NCBI GenBank assembly: GCA_039816045.1
Contig: JBCBYB010000008.1
Span: 62,001 to 126,000, forward strand
DNA length: 64,000 nt
Direction of reading: 5' to 3'
DNA from: Thermohalobaculum sp039816045
GTDB lineage: Bacteria > Pseudomonadota > Alphaproteobacteria > Rhodobacterales > Rhodobacteraceae
The first letter of the stretch is position 1. Each line of letters opens with the position of its first letter. Positions 17,940 through 25,087 of this stretch are shown piece by piece. Under the pieces are notes generated by a model. The model was given only the letters and a program-made list of their open reading frames with translations, was not told the DNA's origin and did not search any database. The position numbers and the translations under genes were made by a program.

Positions 17940-17993
17940 GGCCGCAATCCTAAGCGAGCCCTCCTGCCCCGTGGAGAGGGAAATGCGCCGCGT

Positions 17994-18239
17994 CTAACCG
18001 CCCGTGATGCGAGGCAGAAGGACCACCTCGCTGTCCGGCTCGATCCGTTTGAACCAGTCGTCGTTGTAGAGCCGCCCGTCGATGGAGACGGTCACACCCC
18101 GGTTCATCTGGGGCCGCAGGCCCGGATGGTCGGCAGCGAGCCGCTGGAGCAACTCGCGCAGGGTGCCGGCCTCGACCTCGATCGCGTCAGCACCGCCGGT
18201 CGCGGACCGGAGCGAGCCCCAGACCGCGACCTTGACCAT
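17994..18239 (-). CDS. MoaD/ThiS-like ubiquitin-fold sulfur carrier
   Basis: 81 residues, beta-grasp fold, ending in the di-glycine tail (RITGG) that is adenylated and thiocarboxylated in MoaD and ThiS proteins. The sequence VAVWGSLRSATGGADAIEVE and the hydrophobic spacing match MoaD. It starts one base after the stop of the molybdenum-hydroxylase large subunit, so it is the fourth gene of that operon. It probably donates sulfur during molybdopterin synthesis or maturation for this enzyme, an inference from context. Confidence 0.8.
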   Translation of the reverse strand: MVKVAVWGSLRSATGGADAIEVEAGTLRELLQRLAADHPGLRPQMNRGVTVSIDGRLYNDDWFKRIEPDSEVVLLPRITGG

Positions 18240-18240
18240 C

Positions 18241-20484
18241 TCAGGCGCCCGCTTCGATGGCGGCCAACAAGCGCGGCGGCGACATCGGCAACTCGGTCAT
18301 CCTGACGCCCGCCGCCTCAGCGACCGAGTTGGCGACCGCGGCCAGCGGCGGCACGATGGAGGTCTCCCCCACACCGCGCACGCCGTAAGGGTGGCCGGGG
18401 TTCGGGATCTCGAGGATCACCGTGTCGATCATCGGCAAATCCGAGGCGACCGGCACGCGGTAATCCAGGAAACCAGGGTTCTGGAGGCGCCCGTCCTCGC
18501 CATAGATGTACTCTTCGTTGAGCGCCCAGCCGATGCCCTGGACTGCGCCGCCCTGGAACTGCCCTTCGACATAAGACGGGTGCACCGCCTTGCCCGCATC
18601 CTGCAGCACCGTGTAGCGGGTGACGCGGGCAGCTCCCGTCTCGGGGTCCACCTCGGTGTCGCAGATATGGGTGGCAAAGGAGACGCCCGCGCCCTCGGCG
18701 TTCACCTCATAGTGCCCCGCGATCGGCCCTCCGGTGTTGGAGGCAACCGCCGCGATCTCCGCAAGGCTCATCGGCTCGAACTCGCCCGCATTCGGGCCGG
18801 AGGGCATGGCGTGGCCGTCCTCCCAGGTCACCGCGTCCTCATCGATGCCCCAGATCTTCGCCGCCCGAGCGCACATCACGCGGATCGCGTCGCGTGCCGC
18901 CTCGATGGTCGCGAGACCCACGGCGAAGGTCACGCGGGAGCCGTCGGTCACCTCGTTCTGGCCGAGCGACGCAGTGTCCGCCACGATGGTGCGCACCTGC
19001 TCATAGGGGATGCCAAGCTCCTCCGCCGCCATCATGGTCATCGACGCGCGGGAGCCACCGATATCCGGGTTGCCCTCGGAGACACTCACGGTGCCATCGA
19101 TGTTCACGTTCAGCGTGACGCAGGTGTCGCCGCCGAAGTTGAACCAGAAGCCGCAGGCAACGCCGCGCCCCTGGTTGGGCCCAAGCGGTGCCGTCCAATG
19201 GGGGTGTTGCTTGGCGGCTTGGAGTGTCGCCTTGCACCCGATCTGTTGGTAGGTCGGGCCATAGGAGGACCGCGTGCCTTCCTCCGCCGCGTTCAGCAGC
19301 CGCACATCGAGTGGGTCGAGGCCAAAGCCCTTGGCAAGCTCGTCCACCACGCTCTCCACCGCGAAGGCCGACATCGGCGCCCCCGGTGCGCGATAGGCCG
19401 CCTGTTTGGGACGGTTGGTAACGACATCCCAGCCCACAGTCTGCACATGTTCTAGATCATAGGGCGCAAAGGCCGACATCGCCCCGAACTCCACCGGCGA
19501 GCCCGGATAGGCACCGCCTTGATAGCGAAGCTCCGCGCGGGCCGCAGTGATGCGCCCATCCGATTTCATACCGATCTTCACATCGATAGAGGTCGATGCG
19601 GTCGGCCCAGTGGCCCGCAAGACCTCCTCGCGCGACATCACCATCTTGACGGGGCGGCCGGCTTTCTTCGCCAGCATCAGCGCGACGGGCTCGAGGAACA
19701 CCGTGGTCTTGCCGCCGAAGCCGCCGCCGATCTCAGAGGCGGTTACCCGGAGCTGGCCGATCTCCATCCCCATGATCGCGGCACAGGTGTTGCGGACCAT
19801 GTAATGGCCCTGGGTGCAGCACCAGAGATCGGCCTGCCCGTCCGGACCCATCTGCGCAAGGCAAGCATGGGGCTCAATATAACCCTGGTGGGTCGCGGCG
19901 GTCTTGAACGTCCGCTCCACAACGCGGTCGGCGGCAGCAAAGCCCATCTCCACATCGCCGTGGCCAAACTCGTAGCGGCTCATGACATTGCCGGACATCC
20001 CCGCGGGCACGGTCTCGTCCGAGCGGCCCTCATGCAGCACCGGAGCATCCGGGCCCATGGCCGCGTCGACATCGGTAACATGCGGAAGCGCCTCCCACTC
20101 CACCTTCAGCAGCTTAAGCGCCCGGCGCGCGATGGCATTGCTGGAAGCCGCCACCGCCGCCACCGCATGGCCATCATAGAGCGCCTTCTCACCAGCCAAG
20201 CAGTTGTCGACGATATCCGCCACATCCTCCGGCACCTCGCCGAAATCTGCGCGCGTGGCCACAGCATGGACACCAGGCAGCGCCTCGGCAGCGCTCGTGT
20301 CGATCGAGCGGATGCGCGCATGGGCATGGGGGCTACGCAACACCAACCCTTGCAGCATCCCGGGCGCGGTGATATCTGCTCCAAAACGGGCGCGACCGGT
20401 GACTTTGTCGATGCCGTCGGGGCGCACAGGGCGCGTGCCGACGACTTTGAATTGGCGTGTATCGTGACCCTTGTCGAGTGCCAT
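18241..20484 (-). CDS. Molybdenum hydroxylase large subunit (xanthine dehydrogenase family, Mo-binding)
   Basis: 747-residue molybdopterin-cytosine-dinucleotide subunit. The N-terminal hammerhead domain (DKVTGRARFGADITAPGML) is followed by the cofactor-binding GGGFGGK at about residue 252, the active-site loop AYRAPGAP at about 361-368, and GVRGVGETS near residue 703 with the catalytic base Glu. The loop is neither AYxCSFR (form I CO dehydrogenase) nor AYRGAGR (form II), so a hydroxylase of an aromatic, heterocyclic or aldehyde substrate is more likely. The ATG at 20484 overlaps the last base of the 2Fe-2S subunit gene. Gene order FAD / FeS / Mo matches CoxMSL-type operons. Confidence 0.93.
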   Translation of the reverse strand: MALDKGHDTRQFKVVGTRPVRPDGIDKVTGRARFGADITAPGMLQGLVLRSPHAHARIRSIDTSAAEALPGVHAVATRADFGEVPEDVADIVDNCLAGEKALYDGHAVAAVAASSNAIARRALKLLKVEWEALPHVTDVDAAMGPDAPVLHEGRSDETVPAGMSGNVMSRYEFGHGDVEMGFAAADRVVERTFKTAATHQGYIEPHACLAQMGPDGQADLWCCTQGHYMVRNTCAAIMGMEIGQLRVTASEIGGGFGGKTTVFLEPVALMLAKKAGRPVKMVMSREEVLRATGPTASTSIDVKIGMKSDGRITAARAELRYQGGAYPGSPVEFGAMSAFAPYDLEHVQTVGWDVVTNRPKQAAYRAPGAPMSAFAVESVVDELAKGFGLDPLDVRLLNAAEEGTRSSYGPTYQQIGCKATLQAAKQHPHWTAPLGPNQGRGVACGFWFNFGGDTCVTLNVNIDGTVSVSEGNPDIGGSRASMTMMAAEELGIPYEQVRTIVADTASLGQNEVTDGSRVTFAVGLATIEAARDAIRVMCARAAKIWGIDEDAVTWEDGHAMPSGPNAGEFEPMSLAEIAAVASNTGGPIAGHYEVNAEGAGVSFATHICDTEVDPETGAARVTRYTVLQDAGKAVHPSYVEGQFQGGAVQGIGWALNEEYIYGEDGRLQNPGFLDYRVPVASDLPMIDTVILEIPNPGHPYGVRGVGETSIVPPLAAVANSVAEAAGVRMTELPMSPPRLLAAIEAGA

Positions 20485-20963
20485 CAGTTCGCCCTCCGCA
20501 TCTCGTCGGCCGTGTCCATGACGGCTCGGATGATCTTATCATAGCCCGTGCAGCGGCAGAGATTGCCGGCAAGCCAGTAGCGCGTCTCTTCCTCGGTCGG
20601 GGTGGGGTTGTGCTCAAGCAGCGCTTTCGCCGCCACCAGGATCCCCGGCGTGCAGATGCCGCATTGAAGTGCTGCATGCTCGAGGAACTTCTTCTGCAGC
20701 GGGTGCAAGGTCTCGCCGTCGGCCATCCCCTCGATGGTGGCAATCTCAGCACCCTCGGCCTCCGCCCCCAGCATCAGACAAGAACAAACGAGCCGCCCGT
20801 TGACGGTGACCGAGCAGGCGCCACAATCGCCAGTACCGCAGCCTTCCTTCGAGCCCGTGAGGCCGAGCCGGTCCCGGAGAACATCGAGCAGCGTCTCGTC
20901 CGGCTCGCAGAGGAACTCCGTCGGGTCGCCGTTGACGCTGGTGGTTACGTGGATCTGGGGCAT
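20484..20963 (-). CDS. Molybdenum hydroxylase 2Fe-2S subunit
   Basis: 159 residues with both 2Fe-2S centres of the family: a plant-ferredoxin type in GCGTGDCGACSVTVNG plus a further Cys in LVCSC, and the alpha-helical centre in QCGICTPG and NLCRCTGY. It passes electrons from the Mo site to FAD. The start at 20963 follows the FAD-subunit stop by 4 bp, and residue 2 onward (PQIHVTTSVNG) aligns with the ferredoxin fold; the frame is open much further upstream but overlaps the FAD subunit. Confidence 0.94.
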   Translation of the reverse strand: MPQIHVTTSVNGDPTEFLCEPDETLLDVLRDRLGLTGSKEGCGTGDCGACSVTVNGRLVCSCLMLGAEAEGAEIATIEGMADGETLHPLQKKFLEHAALQCGICTPGILVAAKALLEHNPTPTEEETRYWLAGNLCRCTGYDKIIRAVMDTADEMRRAN

Positions 20964-20967
20964 GGGA

Positions 20968-21834
20968 TCAGCCTTTCGCTCGATCTTTGGCACGGTCGCG
21001 GGCGATGCCGGCAGCGCGGCTGGCAAGAACGCCCGCCACGCGCTTGCGGAACGCCACAGTGCCGCGTTTGTCGTCGATAGGGCGGGCGGCAGCGGAGCAG
21101 GCCGCTGCGAGAGCGGCAAGAGCCGCATCGTCGATAGCCGTACCCACGAGCGCCGCCGCTTCTGGAACCATAATCACAGTCGGGGCAACCGCACCGAGCG
21201 AGACCCGGGCCGCCGTGCAGAGACCGGCCTCATCGAGCGAGACGGAGACACCGCAGCCCACCACAGCGATGTCCATCTCGGTCCGCGGAATAAAACGGAG
21301 ATAGGCATCCACCGTCCGCGGCGCGGGGTCCGGCAACACAATGGCGGAGACGAACTCGTCCGCCGCAAGCGCCGTGCGCCCGGGGGCGACAGGAACCGCC
21401 TCGACCGGCAGTTCGCGCCGGCCAGAAGCACCCACAATCCGCGCCTTCGCCCCGACAGCTGCCATCGCCGGAACGCTATCCGCCGCGGGGGACGCATTGC
21501 AGAGATTGCCAGCGGGCGTCGCACGCCCCTGGATCTGGGTGGACCCGATCAGTCCGAGCGCCTCGACCACCCCCGGAAAAGCGGCCGCAACGTCGGCATG
21601 CTCACAAACCTCGGCGCTCGCCACGCCTGCGCCAATCACCCAAGCGCCATCCTCACGGCGGATCTCGCGCATCCCGGCGATCCGCTTGATGTCGAGCACC
21701 AGGGCCGGCTCGGTCACGCCCGAGCGCATGCGGACCAGCAGGTCGGTGCCTCCGGCCAGGACATGCGCGGGGCCGTCCGCGCCAGCCAACAGGCTGACGG
21801 CAGTCTCTTCACTTTCAGGGGCTTCGTATCTCAT
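20968..21834 (-). CDS. Molybdenum hydroxylase FAD-binding subunit (CoxM-like)
   Basis: 288-residue FAD subunit. FAD-contact motifs are AGGTDLLVRMR at about residues 30-40 and ATPAGNLCNASPAADS at about 99-114. The C-terminal CO-dehydrogenase flavoprotein domain holds the electron-exit site. ATG 21834 is preferred over GTG 21843 because RYEAPESEE is the usual N terminus. First gene of the four-gene operon FAD / 2Fe-2S / Mo / MoaD-like, read leftward; the 103-bp gap to the upstream SDR gene on the same strand may hold its promoter. Confidence 0.93.
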   Translation of the reverse strand: MRYEAPESEETAVSLLAGADGPAHVLAGGTDLLVRMRSGVTEPALVLDIKRIAGMREIRREDGAWVIGAGVASAEVCEHADVAAAFPGVVEALGLIGSTQIQGRATPAGNLCNASPAADSVPAMAAVGAKARIVGASGRRELPVEAVPVAPGRTALAADEFVSAIVLPDPAPRTVDAYLRFIPRTEMDIAVVGCGVSVSLDEAGLCTAARVSLGAVAPTVIMVPEAAALVGTAIDDAALAALAAACSAAARPIDDKRGTVAFRKRVAGVLASRAAGIARDRAKDRAKG

Positions 21835-21937
21835 GCGTGGCACCGGATGTTGGCTGGATATCTGCGGGCACGGTGTGCCGCTCTTCGACTCGCGAGCTTA
21901 GCCGTGAGCAGGGCCGCAGACTAGCCGGATGCGACGT

Positions 21938-22765
21938 CTACCGGACAGGACTCGCCAGCGGATCGAGCACCGTGCGCCCACCATCCACCGCCAGGATCTG
22001 ACCGGTGACAAAGCTCGCTTCGGGAGAGGCCAGATAGCAGACCGCATTGGCCGCCTCCTCTGCCTCGCCGATCCGTCCGAGGGGTGTCACCCGCACCATC
22101 TCCTCGCGGAGCTCCGAGCGCTCCTTCAGCGCTTCGCGCAAGGTCGAGGTCATTACCGAACCGAGCGCAACGGCATTCACACGGATGCGATGCTCGGCCA
22201 GCGAGGAGGCCATCGACCGCGTCAGCTGATCGAGCGCGGCACAAGCGACCGAATAGCCGAAGAGCTCGGGCACGGTCCGACGAGACGCGATTGATGTGAC
22301 GTTGACGATCGCCCCGGAGAAGTCAGGATCTGTCTCGGATTGCTGGATCATCTTCCGCGCCACCGCCTGGGCCAGCACGAAGACGCTGCGGACGTTGATA
22401 TCGACCGCTTCGTCGAACTCCGCCACCTTCATGTCGAGGAAACCGCCGGATTGCGAGCGCCGCGCGGCGTTCACCAGAATGTCGATCCGGCCATAGGCTT
22501 CTTTGGTCGCCGCCAGCAGGTTGTTCACGCTGAGCTTCTCGTCGAGGTTACAGCAGAAATGCGCGATCCGCTGAGCACCGTTGCCATCGCTGCCCTGGGC
22601 CGCCTCTAGCTCCTTGGCCAGATCCGACAGCTTGCAATCGCCGGGCGCGGTCAGCATGACCTTGGCCCCCGCTTCTGCCAGACGTGCAGCGACCGCGCGC
22701 CCCACGTCACTGTCGGCACCGGTCACGATGGCCGACTTCCCGTTCAGCTTCTCACCCACACTCAT
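21938..22765 (-). CDS. Divergent short-chain dehydrogenase/reductase lacking the catalytic Lys
   Basis: 275-residue SDR fold: NxxGKSAIVTG at the N terminus, the HRIRVNAVALG loop and the C-terminal FVTGQILAVDGG typical of the family. The active site is altered: the usual YxxxK reads YSVAC (Cys for Lys), the coenzyme loop TGxxxGxG reads TGADSDVG, and the NNAG motif reads VNAA. The Ser of the triad (NVTSIAS) and the Tyr remain. It may be a pseudo-enzyme, a binding or regulatory protein, or use altered chemistry. The start is ATG 22765 (MSVGEKL), just after the divergent promoter region shared with the TerB-DnaJ gene. Confidence 0.88.
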   Translation of the reverse strand: MSVGEKLNGKSAIVTGADSDVGRAVAARLAEAGAKVMLTAPGDCKLSDLAKELEAAQGSDGNGAQRIAHFCCNLDEKLSVNNLLAATKEAYGRIDILVNAARRSQSGGFLDMKVAEFDEAVDINVRSVFVLAQAVARKMIQQSETDPDFSGAIVNVTSIASRRTVPELFGYSVACAALDQLTRSMASSLAEHRIRVNAVALGSVMTSTLREALKERSELREEMVRVTPLGRIGEAEEAANAVCYLASPEASFVTGQILAVDGGRTVLDPLASPVR

Positions 22766-22897
22766 CCTCCAAGCCGACTCTCGGGGCCGACACCCTAGCA
22801 ACCGCAGGCGCCCTGGGACAGCGCCAGAACGCGCCCTGCCACCCATGCGGCCGATTGCCTTGCCCACACCGCAAGATTTCCGCTTTACTCTTTTGCC

Positions 22898-23584
22898 ATG
22901 AGCCTTTGGCAACGAATCAGGGATCTTGTCGACCGTCTCCGTGCTGGCGAGGCGTTCAGCTCCCTGTTTGACCGGCTCACCAAGCAGCCCGAGCAGACAG
23001 TGGCCTTCACCATCGCCGTGATCGCGCTTGGCGCTAAGATGGCCAAGGCCGACGGCCGCGTGACCCATGACGAGGTGGCGGCCTTCAAACAGATTTTCAT
23101 CATCCCCGCCGAGGACGAAGCCGCCGCCGCCCGGGTCTACAATACCGCCCGGGCTGATGTGGCAGGCTATGAGTTCTACGCCAAGCGCATCGCCCGGATG
23201 TTCCGGGAACGGCCGGGCGCCCTCTCCGACTTGCTCGAGGGGCTCGTCTTCATCGCCATGGCGGACGGAGAGTATCATCCGCATGAAGCGATCTTCCTCG
23301 CCCAGGTGGCGGAGATCTTCGGTATCTCGGATGCAGAGTTCCGGGCCATTCGCAACCGACACCTTCCCGAAGGCTCGGACCCCTACAGCATCATCGGCGT
23401 GCCTCACGACACCGACGATGATACCATCCGGCGCGCATATAAGCGCAAAGTGCGGGAGTTACACCCCGACGGGATGCTGGCGCGCGGCCTGCCCGAAGAG
23501 GCCATGCGCCTGGCCGAGCAACGTCTGGCGGTGATCAACGCGGCCTTCGACCAGATCCAGAAGGAACGCGCGGCGGTCCTCTAA
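22898..23584 (+). CDS. TerB-DnaJ co-chaperone-like protein (DjlA-related)
   Basis: 228 residues: a TerB-type helical domain (about 40-150, with KMAKADGRVTHDE and AMADGEYHPHE acidic metal-like repeats) followed by a C-terminal J domain (about 165-228) with the Hsp70-stimulating HPD tripeptide in RELHPDGML. It resembles E. coli DjlA but lacks that protein's N-terminal membrane anchor, so it should be cytoplasmic. It would recruit DnaK. A helix-rich first 35 residues is not membrane-like. Downstream lies the DUF4214 relic on the other strand. Confidence 0.9.
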   Translation: MSLWQRIRDLVDRLRAGEAFSSLFDRLTKQPEQTVAFTIAVIALGAKMAKADGRVTHDEVAAFKQIFIIPAEDEAAAARVYNTARADVAGYEFYAKRIARMFRERPGALSDLLEGLVFIAMADGEYHPHEAIFLAQVAEIFGISDAEFRAIRNRHLPEGSDPYSIIGVPHDTDDDTIRRAYKRKVRELHPDGMLARGLPEEAMRLAEQRLAVINAAFDQIQKERAAVL

Positions 23585-23612
23585 GCACGGCCGCTACCGC
23601 CCCCCGCCCAAG

Positions 23613-23810
23613 TCAGACGTTCAAAACCCGGTATCCCTTTTCGATGTGGTCCCGCGCCGCCGCAGCGTTCTCCACGCGGTTCGCAAGGTCCAAGAGCTAA
23701 GTCCGCCCGATCAAGGGACCGCTCTGGAGCGCACCCAGAAAGAAGTCCCAGCCGCCGAGGTCTTCGTCGGCCTCCCGACCGAGCACAACATTGTAGAGCG
23801 TGTTCAGATG
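23613..23810 (-). pseudogene. Relic of a DUF4214-domain protein
   Basis: Minus-strand translation from 23810 gives LNTLYNVVLGREADEDLG then GWDFFLGALQSGP, matching the DUF4214 pattern LYxxxLGRxxDxxGxxxWxxxLxSG. An in-frame TAG interrupts it at 23697-23699, the frame then continues to LLDLANRVENAAAARDH and a TGA at 23613-23615, and an in-frame TAA lies just upstream at 23811-23813. No start codon or N-terminal region survives, so it is a decayed fragment. Such domains often end RTX-like secreted proteins in Rhodobacterales. The rest of the 348-bp gap (23585-23932) shows nothing else beyond a 12-bp palindrome ATCTGCGCAGAT at 23814-23825. Confidence 0.6.
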
Positions 23811-23932
23811 TTAATCTGCGCAGATGAGCTGACTTTTGTACGGGTTACGGAGCAGGAAACAATCGGCAGTCGCCGAACGGTCAGATCGTGCCGGCAAACG
23901 GGAGACCGAAGGGCAGCCCGAGTGTCGCGACA

Positions 23933-25030
23933 TCAGCCGCTGTGGAGGAAATGGAGGACGTCTCCATCCTTAACAGGATAGGTTTTGCCCTCGGCCCGGA
24001 GCTTGCCGGCATCCCGGGCGCCCGCCTCTCCTTTGCAGGCAACGAAATCGTCATAGGCGACTGTCTCGGCGCGGATGAAGCCCTTCTCGAAATCTCCGTG
24101 GATCACCCCAGCCGCCTGAGGCGCGAGGGTGCCGTCAGTGATCGTCCAGGCGCGCGCTTCCTTCGGACCGACGGTGAAGTAGGTGATGAGGCCCAGCAGC
24201 CCATAACCGGCCTGGATCAGCCGGTCGAGCCCGGGTTCCTCAAGCCCCATATCCACCAGGAACTCGGCACGCTCAGCATCCTCGAGCTGGGCGATCTCCT
24301 CCTCGATCGCCGCGGAGATCACCACATAGGCCGCGCCCTCGGCTGCCGCCATCTCGGCCACCCGTGTAGACTGGGTGTTGCCTTCAGCCGCAGACCCCTC
24401 TTCGACATTGCAAACGTAGAGAACCGGCTTTTGGGTGAGGAGTTGCTGCTGCGCCCAAAGACGCGCGTCCTCGGCCGAGACCTCTACCGTGCGCGCTGGA
24501 CGCCCCTCATCAAGCGCGGCCTTGGCGGCGAGCAGCAGACGCTCGACCGTCTTTGCCTCTGCATCACCGCCCTTGATCTTACGCTGGAGCCCCTGGATGC
24601 GCTTCTCGATGCTCTCGAGATCGGCCAGCATCAGTTCGGTCTCGATGGTCTCTGCATCGGCAACCGGATCGACCCGCCCCTCCACATGGGTGATGTCGTC
24701 ATCCTCGAAACACCGCAGCACATGGGCGATGGCATCCACCTCGCGGATGTTCGCCAGGAACTGGTTGCCGAGGCCTTCGCCTTTGCTCGCACCCTTCACC
24801 AGCCCTGCGATGTCCACAAAGGTCAGCCGGGTCGGGATGACCTTGGCGGACTTGCCGATCTCGGCGAGGCGGTCAAGCCGGGCGTCGGGCACCGAGACCT
24901 CTCCGACATTGGGCTCGATCGTACAGAAGGGAAAATTCGCCGCCTGCGCTGCCGCCGTCCGCGTCAGCGCATTGAACAGGGTCGACTTGCCCACATTCGG
25001 CAGGCCCACGATCCCGCATTTGAAGCCCAT
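23933..25030 (-). CDS. ychF: Ribosome-binding P-loop ATPase YchF (OLA1 family)
   Basis: 365-residue Obg-related protein that prefers ATP over GTP. The P-loop GLPNVGKSTLFNAL near residue 8 is followed by the switch motif DIAGLVKGASKGEGLGN, a central coiled-coil (residues about 130-200) and a C-terminal TGS domain ending in LHFLHSG. It binds ribosomes and is linked to oxidative-stress responses. ATG 25030 starts MGFKCGIVGLPNVG, the invariant N terminus. 57 bp separate it from the hybrid kinase gene upstream; they may or may not be co-transcribed. Confidence 0.97.
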   Translation of the reverse strand: MGFKCGIVGLPNVGKSTLFNALTRTAAAQAANFPFCTIEPNVGEVSVPDARLDRLAEIGKSAKVIPTRLTFVDIAGLVKGASKGEGLGNQFLANIREVDAIAHVLRCFEDDDITHVEGRVDPVADAETIETELMLADLESIEKRIQGLQRKIKGGDAEAKTVERLLLAAKAALDEGRPARTVEVSAEDARLWAQQQLLTQKPVLYVCNVEEGSAAEGNTQSTRVAEMAAAEGAAYVVISAAIEEEIAQLEDAERAEFLVDMGLEEPGLDRLIQAGYGLLGLITYFTVGPKEARAWTITDGTLAPQAAGVIHGDFEKGFIRAETVAYDDFVACKGEAGARDAGKLRAEGKTYPVKDGDVLHFLHSG

Positions 25031-25087
25031 GGGCCTTCTCCCCGGTTCTGCTGCGGCCCGGGGCGTGCCATGGCCTCCCCCCGGGGG

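Noticed and set aside
18241..20484. Calling the Mo subunit CoxL of an aerobic CO dehydrogenase
   Set aside because: The active-site loop is AYRAPGAP, not AYxCSFR or AYRGAGR, so only the family level is supported.
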